DNA of 64,000 bases. Source: Arcuatula senhousia. Lineage: Eukaryota; Mollusca; Bivalvia; Mytilida; Mytilidae. Positions 1 through 11,969 of this stretch are shown here, piece after piece. The notes under the pieces were generated by a model that worked only from the letters and a program-made list of their open reading frames with translations, made no database searches and had not been told where the DNA came from. The stretch lies in assembly GCA_963971305.1 (NCBI GenBank), contig OZ020307.1, positions 60,633,702 to 60,697,701 on the forward strand, read 5' to 3'. Positions within the stretch are counted from its first letter, which is position 1; each line of letters begins with the position of its first letter. Position numbers and translations under genes: made by a program.

Positions 1-59
1 AATTAAATGGAGATTTTTCACCAGCATTCTGGAGGTTTTGCTTTGAGGTCACAGCTTCA

Positions 60-330
60 GTTTCTCTCTCCTGTACTTTCTTGGCCCGTGGTTTGATCCC
101 CGTCAGGGGTTAAAATCTCAGTGACCGTTTTTCCGAGTCTCACTTGACACCATTTTCGAGGATGGTCTCAGGAAACGATGCTCGTCCTTCGGAAGGGACA
201 AAAATGGTTGTCTCGTGTAAAGGGAGAGTAATACTCTGTGCACGTTAAATACCCCTTTGTAGAGTTCGATAATAGTAGGCTAAATAGGACCGCTACAGAG
301 ACAGTACTCGCAAACTGCAAACTTGAGAGG
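60..330 (+). repeat. SINE-like repeat
   Basis: A tRNA box-B-like GGTTTGATCCCC lies near 90-101. A core follows with CTCGTCCTTCGGAAGGGAC (181-199) and GTGCACGTTAAATACCCC (238 onward). This core arrangement is, from memory, typical of tRNA-derived SINEs in molluscs. Box A is not clear and no target duplication was identified. Confidence 0.4.
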
Positions 331-342
331 GATTTATAGAAG

Positions 343-1013
343 CACTTAGCGTGTTTCCCAATCCAGTATAAATAAATATGTTTTAACTAACTAGTCAATT
401 GCAACTTCAGATTGATGGATCGAATTCTGGTTTGTAATTTACAAAAACGGGACTTCTCCACCTCTATGAAATTGTGTTTTTTCAGTTACCTGCTTGTCCT
501 TACTTGGATTATTTCAATATAAATAGATTTTTTGACGGATAAATGTTTTTTTGTCTGATAAACAAACAAATTTCTATGTTTACAGAATTGTATCTTCTAT
601 TTCCTACTGACATGCTAGATAAGGGTAAACTTGACAATATTATTTCATTTGTAAACTTCCATGCTCTATCGCTTCCTTGCAGTATACAACATCGATCACC
701 AGTCAAAGACTGCTTCATGTTGCCTAATCGACTTTTGGTGGGTAATATTAATACTTCCCACCTGAATGTAATTAGCTTTGTATGTTACTTTACGAATGTC
801 GGTGGTTTTCCTCGGGTTGCCCGGTTTCCTCCACCATTAAAACTGACCGCCCTACATGACCCAGGTGTGTCGATAAAGGACGTTGACACCATTACACATA
901 TACACATTTGCTAACTGTATTTTTGTGATAGTTATTGTGACGCTCTCGACATTTGTTCTCCCACTTATCTTGAAAAAAAGTATCGCTACATACATACATT
1001 ACCGCAAAGTCCA
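343..1013. other. No recognisable gene
   Basis: AT-rich sequence. Short open frames lack any family motif and look like chance. Confidence 0.5.
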
Positions 1014-1900
1014 TGAAAGAAGCAGAGATACTATTTGGGTATCTGAATGTCAAAAGTCTAGATGGGCAGAGACGAAACAAGTAAACACCAAAAAGGACAC
1101 GACAAAAACAGACAAGATGTAAAACATGGATACACAAACGTCACTGAATATCAATCAACGACGAGAACTCCAGTCGTAGCGAGAGTAAACTCAGGTGCCC
1201 TGGAATCGTAAGCCGTTCCTGCTTGCTATAACTCACCCGTCGCGTTGCCAACAGTAAATTCAGTGTGTCAAATCCAGTAAAGAAAGACAAGAAAAGTATA
1301 ACAAATCAGCACTCATCTGACAGATCGAAATCCCTTATTTGTCTGAAAGCGCATGATGTCTTCTAAAAAATTTCTTCTGTGAAGACGGCAACCGAGGAGC
1401 AACATAATCCTGTGTGAGCAATTTTTGTGTCAGACGTGACGCTCTGCTAGGGAAATCGAAGTAAGTCCCACATGCTTTGGAGTAACGAATCAATGTGATA
1501 CGTAAACTCCGTAAGCTGGATCGGACGGAATGTTGCTACACAAGAAGGGAAAATTGACGAATGGAAAGTTGAGATCGTCCCTTTTTATAGCGTTTTGTTG
1601 AAAGTTTTTTCGTGAGAGTCAATTTCAAGATGAAATCTAAATATTAAGCAGACTTCCTAGAATCCACTGTATCCCTTATCTCAAGTTTCTGGGGGGATAT
1701 ATGAATTGTAGAAAGTCGAGAATTGTTTAGTGAAAGGACATCATCAATATAACGCAACGTGAGGTAAAAAGAGAACTAGCTAGTCTACGATCTTTTTTGT
1801 CTATTAAAGATTGTAAGAAGTCTGCTTTATATGAATGAAGAAAAAATCAGCAAACAAGGGTGCACAATTATTGCCTATTGTTTGCTGAAAAACACATAGG
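1014..1900 (-). pseudogene. Penelope-like (Naiad-type) RT 3' fragment, minus strand
   Basis: Reading the minus strand from 1900 gives the RT motif B region (VFQQ, NNCAPLFAD), then a YIDDVLSLNN catalytic motif, SAxYLDFILEID, the C-terminal RTSHIDS...KFFRRHH region and the family 3' tail (GCAACGCGACGGGTG) down to about 1014. Small deletions and stops break the frame repeatedly. The 5' truncation point (1900) directly meets another PLE fragment of opposite orientation. Confidence 0.75.
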
Positions 1901-2145
1901 ATTTTGCTTTGTCTTCAATTTGATTGGCAGTGTGACGGGTGTGCTATAGCAGACAGAAACTGCTTACTCTGCCAAAGCATTCGAGTTTACTCTTGTTACG
2001 ACTTGAGTTCGCGTTGTTGATATCTGGTCGGTTGATGTTGTGTTTTGTGTTTCTTCGTGCTGTACTTATTCATTTTAACTGGTTTGTCATTGCCTTTCGG
2101 ACTTTTGAGACTTGAATGCCCAATTGGTGCCTCTTTTCTCCTTCG
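1901..2145 (+). mobile_element. PLE 3' tail, plus strand
   Basis: This is the family 3' untranslated tail (GTGACGGGTGTGCTATAGCA, CTTGTTACGACTTGAGTTCG, TTCGGACTTTTGAGAC), with a short deletion relative to other copies. It is 5'-truncated and arranged head to head with the minus-strand fragment ending at 1900. Confidence 0.7.
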
Positions 2146-2518
2146 AAGGCCCTATAAGTTTCGGGCATCCCGTTTTCTACGTTTCTAAAACGTGGTGAAC
2201 CGGCTTTTAACGTAATGAACCGTACAGACACGTAGTGGAAACCAGCTATATACGTTGACATACCCGGGCATAGAGGTGACTTGTCCCATTTGTATTGATT
2301 GTACAACGCAAACGTGACTACAAATATGCATAGCAATTAAGTACTAATACGAATTAAAACCCATTAAAAGCGTAATGAAAACCTAGTAAAAGCGCAGGTT
2401 TTACTACGGTTCCCTAAGTACAAAAAATGTACTTTCAGCTTTCACAAGATTTCAATAGGTTTAAGTACGATTCAATACGTTTTTTGATACGTTTTAATAT
2501 TGAAAGAACAATCATGAA

Positions 2519-2690
2519 TTGGTTTCGACTGAAGTTTGCGCTGTTGATTGATATTCAGTTATTTTTGTGTTTCCGTGTTTTACATGTTGTCTTTTTTTGT
2601 CCCGTTCTTGTTGGTGTTTACTGGTTTTGTCTCTGCCCTTTCGAACTTTTGGCATCGAATACCCCAAAGGTACCTCTGCTTTTTGGTAAA
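2519..2690 (+). mobile_element. PLE 3' tail fragment
   Basis: Only the last part of the family tail is present: TTTCGACTGAAGTTTGCGC, ATGTTGTC, TCCCGTTCTTGTTG and TACCTCTGCTTTTT. It carries no coding sequence. The neighbouring 2166-2518 and 2691-2904 show nothing recognisable. Confidence 0.65.
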
Positions 2691-2904
2691 TTACGGAATA
2701 TTGATGCAGGAACACATTTTGCAGATGATACTGTTTTTGCTTCAGTAAAACCGGAGCCAGAGATTTGAGGATATAGTTTCTTTAAAAGACTTTTTGCGTG
2801 CTTGGAAATGTTCAGGAGATAACGGCTAGACTGACACCAAGACTTGACAAGATTGTTAGGATAAGCACTGGCAGTTGGTCTGAACGAAGCTATTACTTTT
2901 TGTC

Positions 2905-3190
2905 TCTGGTGAGTACTGAATATACTAAATGCGCATCATGCATAGTAGCATTATTTATTGCCTGGAACTTTGTTCTGATTTGATTTTTATTTCTAACGTC
3001 CGTGATGATTAACACTTCTGATGGAGTTTTAATTCCTCGAGGTTAGACCCCTCCGGTATTAACATTTATGTGATGAAAATAACATTAAACCTAAAAATAC
3101 CCGTGTAAATATTTATACTGTTAAAACTCTTAGCTTCTCCCTACCCCAGGTGTAGGTTGATCTCAGTTATAATAAATTATTACGTTTGAT
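2905..3190 (+). repeat. Dispersed 360-bp-family repeat copy
   Basis: A diverged copy of the repeat that is tandem at 13874-14935: GCCTGGAACTTTGTTCTG, GGAGTTTTAATTCCTCGAGG and CTACCCCAGGTGTAGGTTGA. It spans a monomer end and the following start, so it derives from a tandem form. 3191-3776 shows only AT-rich unassigned DNA. Confidence 0.6.
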
Positions 3191-3776
3191 GTTACCGGTC
3201 CACGTCTTCTCGGGTTGGGTAGGTAGGTAATGATTTATGAAGCCAAAAATTCATATGTAAATGCTTCAAAAAATGAACAAAAGACGTTTATCATGACGAA
3301 TCATCATATCACATTAGAAATGTATGGGAATAAAAAAAAAATGGAAATATAATATCTTGATACAAAATTTGGGGTAGGACCAATTTTTCTGCGTATGTAG
3401 GCTACATCAAACCAAACATTTGGTATTTTGGCCTTATGAAATACTCCTGACAGGAAATCAAATTAAAAGGAGATGCTTACCTGTTAATACATGGCACTAA
3501 AGAAATTCAGATAAGTGTTGAAATGCGATAGTGGTAAACTTATCTAATACGCAGTATAAATGTACGAGAATTTGAACGCTGTTATAATTTACATTCAATT
3601 ATCTATAAGTCCAACACTTCCTCTTCTAGAAAAGCATGATTAGAAATTGAAATGATAATTTTTTTTGAAAGATGAGAAATTCAAAATGGCGCAGCTTAAC
3701 GTAGAAACACGTAGTACTACGCAGTTAAAAGTTACACAAATCAGTCAAGACCGCATCACTAAGTACTTAAACGTAC

Positions 3777-4380
3777 CAAGCTCTATGACAAACGTGATGA
3801 CTTCAACTTTCCAATAGTTAACTTTCCCTTTCTGTGTAGCAACATTCCGTCCGCTCCAGCATATGGAGTTTACGTATCACAATTGATTCGCTATTCCAGA
3901 GCATTTGGGGAGTATAACGACTTCTTTGACAGAGCCACACGGCTGACAAGCAAATTGTTAACACAGGGGTACGTTGCTCCCAGGTTGTTGTCATCACTCA
4001 AGAAATTTTACGGACGACATCATGTGCTTGTATACAAATACGGGATTTCTATCTCTCAGATGAGCACAGATGTAGGTTTGACATAGAGTTTTGTAATGTC
4101 ATCCTTTCCGGATATGACCAACACTTAATCGATCTTTGGCAACGTGACGGGTGTGCTATAGCAAGCAGGAACTGCTTACTCTTCCGGAGCACCTGAGTTC
4201 ACTCTCGTTTCGACTTGAGTTCACGTTGCTGAATGCGGTTTTGTTGTTATATGTGTTTGTGTTTTATGTTGTTATGTGGTTTGTTTTGTTGCGATGATTT
4301 TTGTCTGCCGGTTTTGTCTTTGTCTTTAAGGTTTTATGATACTGATTACCCCTTTTGTACACCTTTGCTTCTTTCATACC
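3777..4380 (+). pseudogene. PLE RT C-terminal fragment with 3' tail
   Basis: Open frame from 3777 to the stop at 4084-4086. It encodes the post-catalytic RT region: [70 protein letters not shown]. The family 3' tail follows to about 4380. It is 5'-truncated and lacks catalytic motifs. It is very close to the copy at 11186-11803, so both inserted relatively recently from similar sources. Confidence 0.8.
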
Positions 4381-4401
4381 TAGTACTTCGTGACAAATCC
4401 T

Positions 4402-5324
4402 AGTAATACCCGATTAAGCGTACCAAATACGTAACAAAACGTACTAAAACCTACCGAAACGGCTAACGTTAAAGCTGGCTCTACTTAGTAGAGATAATCG
4501 GACAAGAGCCGTATCGTGAGTAATATTGACATAAAGTCGTTTTCCTGTTTCGTTCTCATGTCAAATAGTCGGGCATAAATTCTTGTTATCTCCCTTTTAA
4601 CTATAACACCTTATATGGCTAAACTGTGAACACTACTCACGATAAGATTTATTTTTCAAACTTGAATCAATGTATCATAGAAGGAAGAAAAAAGGGGGAG
4701 GGCCCAAGCAAATATTTTGTTTTCGGTTTATACTTTAGTTAATTTCGGAGTTTTCCCAGAACATTGGACTTTTTCAACATTTTGATCAAAACTTGATCAG
4801 CCGTTAACATCTCCGACCCCATCTGTTAAATAGGGTGTGGGGTAATGATGTGCAGTACAAAAACAAATCATATTGTCCGCCCTCGAAGATTCATCATTTT
4901 ATTACCTACAAGTAAAAATCTTACCAAAGCAATTTTTCGTCGATCGGGTTTTTGTAAAGCTTCCAATCCAAATTCCGTCGATGTTTTGTATCCCTATTTT
5001 ACGCGTTCAAATAAAAATTCAATTCAAATCATAATTTCATGTCAAAAATTTTAATCAGGAACATTCAAAATATATTTAAAGTTTCTGCTTTGGCAGATCA
5101 GATCCAGAGACAGGATGTTCCGGGTGGGGGGGTCGAAACACACCCTATCCTTCGAAAATTTTGTAACATTTTCGTGCAGATGTTAGGAAAAAATGGCCTG
5201 GAACCCTCTGTAGTAGACAATAGGTGGACCCCCTTTCAAATTTCATGTACAAAGTCAGGACCATTGCAAACTTCCATTTCTATGGTATTTTTTACCTTGT
5301 TTCGTCATTTCTCTTGGGCGTCAC
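4402..5324. other. No recognisable gene
   Basis: Nothing assignable was seen. Short open frames around 4845-5329 show no family motif. Confidence 0.45.
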
Positions 5325-5603
5325 ACTAAAACCCCACTAGCAAATAGGGAATGTCAATTATGTAAGTCAGGAGTAGAAGATGAATCTCATTTTTTAATTA
5401 CTTGTACCTCTTTAAATAACATTAGAGAAAAACTTTTCACAGACATATGTGATATTTGCCCCTCTTTTGTTAATTTTGATTCAGATGTTAGATTTAACTT
5501 TTTATTCAATTGTAAAGATTATGATATTGTAAAAGTCATTGTAATAGGTGTTAATCAAATGTATAAAAGGAGATTTGAGTTACTTCATAACTGCAGTGCA
5601 TAG
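5325..5603 (+). pseudogene. LINE ORF2 C-terminal fragment
   Basis: 93 codons ending in TAG. They include TPLANRECQLCKSGVEDESH and FLITCTSL, the C-terminal CxxC...H....C knuckle of non-LTR retrotransposon ORF2 proteins. The rest of the RT is missing (5' truncation). A 3' UTR runs to about 5865 and ends in ATAAATTCTGTTCTGTTCTT, next to a PLE tail piece. Confidence 0.65.
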
Positions 5604-5865
5604 TAGTAGTCCAACATATAATTGTATTTATTCATTCATTTATTTTGCACCATCTCCTCCAATTATATGATATAGATATATACTTTAAATATTAATATAC
5701 AAACTCTCTAATCAAACCTGGTAAATTATATATATATCTTTTGTTATACAGATAATAATGAGGCATGTGTCTAAATCAGTAGTTTGTATGTTTGTTTGTG
5801 TATATAATTGTAATTGTATTGGTAAAAATCCTGTATTTGGATTTTAGACCAAATAAATTCTGTTC

Positions 5866-5965
5866 TGTTCTTGGACAATGAGATTGATCCTCCAAGCTCG
5901 GTAATTTTGCTGTTACCTTTATTCATTAGATGCGATTTATCCAAAAGATTGACAATACCAATCAG
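5866..5965 (+). mobile_element. PLE subfamily-2 3' tail fragment
   Basis: TTGGACAATGAGATTGATCC and the AAGCTCGGTAATTTTG segment match the tail following the RT copies at 40375 and 45815. No coding sequence is kept. Confidence 0.55.
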
Positions 5966-6171
5966 AACTGAGGACAGGGGGCTCATAGACTAATTTATGA
6001 TTTTGTCGATGTTTTGTTTTTTTTTTTTTTTTTTTATAACTTAATTTTTATTTTTTATGTCAAACATTCAATTTGTATTGTATTGATTTACATGACAATA
6101 AAGTATTATTATAATTAAAATCAATGCAACCCATAAAAATGTATGCCGCACTTGGACTATGAAAAAAAAAC

Positions 6172-6426
6172 GACCATTTAACTTGAAAGGGGGGGCTTGG
6201 TTTTTACCCCAAAAAATATTTTGGAAATTATTTTTGATAGAAAATTATTTTGGCAGCAGAGGGTAAGAAAAAAGAAAAAAATATTCTGAACAAGGAATTA
6301 TATAACTCCTTGTTCTGAAGAAGGATTTCAGCTACATTAAAAAAATTAAAAAAATGCAAATAATGAAAAAAAAATTCTGTCGCGATGCCTTAAAAAATAT
6401 AAAAAAATCGTTCAAGTTAAATGGCC
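6172..6426. mobile_element. Short inverted-repeat element (MITE-like)
   Basis: GACCATTTAACTTGAA at the left end is mirrored by TTCAAGTTAAATGGCC at the right. The interior is AT-rich without coding capacity. No target duplication could be fixed. Confidence 0.5.
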
Positions 6427-6432
6427 TGTCCC

Positions 6433-7700
6433 TTATGTCTGGGGTAGTAAGAACATTAGGATTTTGACAATTTGAAATTTAAACGGAGAATTTCATTGCT
6501 TTGATGTGTTTGTTAACAATCTAAGTATTGATGCAGGAGAGATTGAAAATACCAAACATGCACTAGATACGAACATGAAAAGCAAATATTTTAAGAATAT
6601 TATATGTCGAGCAAGTACCCAATTTTGACCCAAGATCGGCCAATAACATCAGAGAATTTTTCATTTTAACGGATAATTCTAATTTCATTGCTTTGGTGTG
6701 TACGTCATATCGGGTTTTTTTGACACTCAAAGAAATTTTAACTTTCTTTGAGAAAGAAACTTAAGTTTATTTTTAAAACATACCTCAAATATGCATTTAC
6801 ACGGTCAACTTCAGCTTATTAATGGTTTTACTTACGCCCGCTTTACATTTGATAATTTTAATTTGTGTTCATAATAAATGATCACCAACTGAGGGGTCAA
6901 TTTTTAATAATAAGTATGAACTTCCACAATGGTTTGTTTTGGATGAATTGCGCATATACATGAAGGTCGAAAAGCGGATAAACACACGGATTTTCACATA
7001 AAATACCAAAGATCTCAACGAGATTTTCATTTGCAAGCAACTAGACCCAAATTACAAATTTTGGTTAAAAATGGCGACAACCCATGTCAGTTTTCGAGTT
7101 ACATGTAGATCTATATATTCCAATGTCTTACATACATGTCCACATTTAAACCTGCTGAAATGGTTCCTATGAATTCCAACTACAGTTGTATTTTATCTCA
7201 ACATCCTGACTGTCTGAATTCTCCATTGTTTATTGTGACGGAGTGCAGAATTTTGTGTTCGTGTCCGTCCGTTCGTACACTACGGCAAGTTAATAACCTT
7301 AAGGTAAAAGTTTTTTTTTTCCATAGAGCATGTATAATTATGAATTATCATGAAACTTTATTTATATTTGTATAATAGTATATATATATAGAGACAGATT
7401 TATGATGAAATGAAAAACCAAAATATAATACTCCTCAGAAAAAAAAACTTTATTTTAAGAATGCATGAAGATCGCAGAATAAGGGAAATGGTGCGATGAT
7501 ACGGAGCGAATAGGGTCGACATGTCTTTGGATATATATTCTTACTTACAACTATCAGACAAAGAATGGTATAATTCTAAAAAAGAAACGGAGCAGTCGCA
7601 CACGACAGCTTATCCCCTCGCCCGTTACATTAAAATGCAAGTGGAACAGATGTCAATTACTATCCAAGATATACCCACTTTCCAAATATCATTCCTCTTC
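6433..7700. other. AT-rich DNA without recognisable genes
   Basis: No protein motif or long structured repeat was seen. Short frames at 7136-7375 and 7521-7703 look spurious. Confidence 0.45.
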
Positions 7701-7724
7701 TAATTCGAATTACCGAGATATACG

Positions 7725-8235
7725 CCTTAACCAAAACTGAATCTGAAAAATGTAGGCCAAGGTGACCTAATTTAGGTACGGATGTTGGTTACTTTCCATG
7801 ATGTTCACACTGCCCCAACATCATTTCTCTACCACTTGCAGTTGCTGAGATTTGGACCTAAACCAAAACTTAAACCCGGGTCGTTCATGCGGAAAATGTA
7901 GGCCAATGTGACCCAATTTTGGTACGGATGTTGGTTACTGTCCAAAATGTACCCACTGACCCGATATCATCGCTCTATCACTTGCAGTTGCTGGAAAATG
8001 GTCCTTAACCAAAACTTTAACCGGAGTCATTCATGCGGAAATATAGGTCAAGACTACTTAATATGGTACTGATTCTTTCTACCAAACATCATCTCTCTAT
8101 GTTTAGTTCCCAAGTTAATTACAAATCAAATACCATTACGTACATACGTACGAACGAACGAACGTACGAACGTATGAACGAACAAACTGAACGCTATATC
8201 CCCTTCTCAACTCTGTTGGGCTCGGGGATAAAAAA
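7725..8235. repeat. Tandem repeat element with ACGA-rich end
   Basis: Two to three diverged units of about 180 bp share ATGTAGGCCAA, GGTACGGATGTTGGTTACT and CACTTGCAGTTGCTG. They are followed by a run of ACGA/ACGT units (about 8140-8180) and the terminal motif GGGCTCGGGGATAAAA. Confidence 0.55.
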
Positions 8236-8659
8236 AATGATACCCAACATTTCTATATTTTTATAGATGAAATTAAGAGGAAATTCGCACAGTTGTTGTG
8301 AAACCAATTTCAGCATGATTTTGTAACAGATTAAAAGACTTTTGCTGTGGTCATATAAACTTGTATTTGTTTTAAAAAACTTCCGTTTTTGGCTCAGTTT
8401 TGTTCAGTGGTGTATCCATTGATATATCTGAAGTAGATGGTACATACAATGAATGAAAGTTGCAACAAGCATACAAACTAAAAATTTGCTACGACTGACG
8501 CAAGGTTTGTCTCATCATTTCCGCTGTAACAAAAAATAGCCAAACACTATATATAAAGAACGACGAAACAAAAGAAACAAGAATGCTCACAAGTGATACT
8601 TCCGCTTTAACAACTACTTATAGTATGCAATGCGTTTAGTATCAAATTTACAACAAACA

Positions 8660-9200
8660 GGAAGTAAATGTTCGATGGATCCAAAAATGTATCAATACAT
8701 CATGTCACTACCAAGCTTGTTACCAACTATCAGCAACAAAGGAGTTGCTGAGTTTTCATGTAAGTGAGAGAAATGTGCGACAGTTTTTTTGTTTTAGTTT
8801 ACGGTTAACAGGAAGTAGAATAATTGATAAAAGGATATGGAATAAATGAACATGACACTATGTACAACACATATGTCGACTCCAACTGCAATTAATTAAG
8901 AAGTCCGATGGATCAAAAAAGTATCCCACAATACATCATATCCATATAAAGCTTGTTTCCAAATATCAGCAACCTAGGAATAATAGTTGCCGATGAAAAG
9001 CTGGGCAGAATAAATTTTGTGTGACGGAAAATATTAAAGTCTTCGATAAACAGGAATTTAATGTCCGATAAATCCAAAAAGGTATACACAATACACCATG
9101 CCATAACAAGCTTGTTTCCAAATATCAGCAATCTAGGAATAATAGTTAAAACAGTATATCCTCCTCTTCTTCGATGCGGGGCATAAAAATGCCAAATTGA
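8660..9200. repeat. Tandem repeat element, about 160-230 bp units
   Basis: Three diverged units share AAGCTTGTTTCCAAATATCA and AGCAACCTAGGAATAATAG. The end GATGCGGGGCATAAAA resembles the terminal motif at 8220-8235, so the two are probably the same class of element. Confidence 0.5.
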
Positions 9201-9322
9201 ATACAAAATTTGAAATTTGTTTTAGATGAGTCAAAAATGTGCCTGAGGTAGAAATAAACCACTTGAGCGACCGTTTGATTTGGTCTTGGAAAGGGGGGGT
9301 ATGGTAAAATTTGAAATATACA

Positions 9323-10640
9323 AGAGGCTCCCAGGAGCCTAAATCGCTCACCTGGTCTTGATGTCAACCCTATACTTTGTAGAACTAAATGAGCTGAACA
9401 TTTAAGCAAGCAACAGTTTTTTTTTATCTTCTATAGTTTTCATTCTATAGGCCAAAAACACGAAAAACCGTTATTTTAGGGGCCTTTTCCCCTATAAGGG
9501 GTCATCTGACAACTTCGTCCCTGTGGAGACTTTTGTAGAGCTTTATGCGCTGAACATTTAAGCAAGCAACAGCTTTTCTCTATCTGCTATAGTTTTCATT
9601 CTGAAGGCAAAAACATGAAAAAAGTTATTTGAGGGGCCGTAACCCCTATTAAGGGTCATCTGACAACTTCGATCCTATTGAGACTATTGTAGAGCTAAAT
9701 GAGCTGAACATTTAAGCAAGCAACAGCTTTTCTCTATCTGCTATAGTTTTCATTCTATAGGCCAAAAAACATAAAAAATGTTATTTTAGGGGCTGTAACC
9801 TCTATTAGGGGTCATCTGACAACTTCTATCCTATTGAGACTTTTGTAGAGCTAAATGAACCTAACATTTAAGAAAGCAACAGCTTTTCTTTATTGGCTAT
9901 AGTTTTCTTTCTATAGGGCAAAAACATGAAAAAACACCATTTTAGGGGCCGTAACCCCTATAAGGGGTCATCTGACAACTTCGACCCTATGGAGACTTTT
10001 GTACAGCTAAATTAGCTGAACATTTAAGCAAGCAACAGCTTCTCTCTATCTGCAATAGTTTTCATTCCCTAGGCCAAAAACATGAAAAAACATTATTTCA
10101 GGGGCCGTAACTCCTATAAGGTGTCATCTGACAAATTCAACCCTATGCAGACTTTTGTAGAGCTTAATGAGCTGAACATTTAAGCAAGCAACAGCTTTTC
10201 TCTATCTGCAATAGTTTTCATAATATAGGGCAAAAACATGAAAAAACGCTATTTGTCACCTTTAAGGGGCTGTAACCCCTATAAGGGGTCATCTGACAAC
10301 TTGGACCAAATGGAGACTTTTGTAGAACTTTTGATGCTGGAGCAGTAGATGGCATCTGATTTCATCTATCACTTATACTTTTTGATTTACAAGCCAAAAA
10401 CAGTAGTCTAACCCCCCTGGTCTATTTTTAGCAACGGGGGCCAGGTTTTTCGATGAATCAAAAATCCCCACATCAGTTCTGTGGGGGATATCCTAAAAGA
10501 CCACCAGACCAAATTTGGTTTGAATCTGTGCAGCCGTTTCAGAGGAGAAGAAGTTTGAAGAAAAGTTAACGACGACGACGACGACGACGGACGCCAAGTG
10601 ATGGCAATAGCTCACATGGCCTTTGGCCAGGTGAGCTAAA
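9323..10640. repeat. Element with six 156-bp tandem units
   Basis: It starts with a GGCTCC-CA-GGAGCC hairpin (9326-9339) and CGCTCACCTGG. Six units of about 156 bp follow (starts 9391, 9547, 9701, 9857, 10013, 10169), each with GCTGAACATTTAAGCAAGCA, a CCCCTATAAGGGGTCATCTG-like palindrome and GAGACTTTTGTAGAG. After a unique stretch it ends with a GACGAC run, a TGGCC-TTT-GGCCA hairpin (10617-10629) and CTAA. The ends share GCTCACCTGG in inverted order. A non-autonomous, possibly Helitron-like, nature is inference. Confidence 0.6.
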
Positions 10641-10649
10641 AAGCAGTAT

Positions 10650-11180
10650 GCCAACAACAAACAATCAGAAAATAAAAATGCAGGACAGCGCTTTGATATT
10701 AAAAAGGGCAGTATGGTCTTTTTTGCTGTAAAATTTTTATTTGATTTTAAAATTCAAAAATAGCTCGCAAAACATCAAGGTTTTGATTGTTCAGATAATA
10801 TTTAGGCTGGATGAAAAACATATCTTAAATGTACGGTTCTTAAGATTTATTAAATTCATGCAAGATGTTATTCAAATTCCACTGTGATGCATAGGAAGAG
10901 GTTATTTGGACAGTGAAACAGACAATTATCTACAAATGACATGTAGCTACTGTTTAACTTATTTTTTGTAAAAAAATCCCCTCTTCTACAAAAATGTTCA
11001 GTACTTACAATCCAGTTTACTATACGTGGGGTTTTTGATACCAAATTCCAACAAAAAGGTAATAAATATATCTTTGACAAACTAGCAGATGAACGCACAA
11101 TCTGCAACAAAGTAAGTTACTCTTCAATAAATTTTATTCATTAAAACAGTGGAAAATTTTTAAAAAATAGTTAAAAAAAA
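10650..11180. other. No recognisable gene
   Basis: AT-rich spacer between the tandem element and a PLE copy. The minus frame 10868-11110 has no motif. Confidence 0.45.
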
Positions 11181-11181
11181 C

Positions 11182-11965
11182 TCCAATGGGCACAAATCGG
11201 CAAGCAATGGGCACAAATTGTGCACCATTGCTTGCCGATTTGTTTCTTCGTTCATATGAAGCAGACTTCTTACAATCACTTCTAGACAAAAAGGACCGCA
11301 AACTTGCTTTATCCTTCAATCTCACATTTCGTTATATTGATGATGTCCTTTCACTAAACAATCCTCGATTTGGTGACAATTTACATCTCCTATATCCGAA
11401 GGAACTTGAGGTAAAGGACACTACAGATTCTAGGAGGTCTGCTTCATATTTAGATCTATTTCACGAAATTGACACACAAGGAAGGCTTTGTACAAAGATC
11501 TATGACAAACGTGATGACTTCAACTTTCCAATAGTTAACTTTCCCTTTCTGTGTAGCAACATTCCGTCCGCTCCAGCATATGGAGTTTACGTATCACAAT
11601 TGATTCGTTATTCCAGAGCATGTGAGGAGTACAACGACTTCCTTGATAGAGCTACACGGCTGACAAGCAAATTGTTAACACAGGGGTACGTTGCTCCCAG
11701 GTTGTTGTCATCACTCAAGAAATTTTACGGACGACATCATGTGCTTGTATGCAAATACGGGATTTCTATCTCTCAGATGAGCACAGATGTTGGTTTGACA
11801 TAGAGTTTTGTAATGTCATCCTTTCCGGATTTGACCAACACTTAATCGATCTTTGGCAACGTGACGGGTGTGCTATAGCAAGCAGGAACTGCTTACTCTT
11901 CCGGAGCACCTGAGTTCACTCTATGATACTGATTACCCCTTTGGTACACCTTCGCTTTTCCAGAA
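11182..11965 (+). pseudogene. PLE RT fragment with intact catalytic C-terminal half
   Basis: Open from 11186 to the stop at 11801-11803 (205 codons). It contains MGTNCAPLLADLF (motif B), FRYIDDVLSLNN (catalytic YIDD), LFHEIDTQGRL, KIYDKRDDFNFP and [20 protein letters not shown]. The family 3' tail runs to about 11965. The N-terminal nuclease, CxC and RT fingers are missing. The 5' junction carries a 19-bp perfect inverted repeat (11192-11210 / 11225-11243), so the first codons are rearranged. It cannot make a functional PLE protein. Confidence 0.85.
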
Positions 11966-11969
11966 TAAA

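Noticed and set aside
543..914. 123-codon plus-strand frame
   Set aside because: No signal, domain or composition typical of coding DNA; an overlapping antisense frame is similar in quality.
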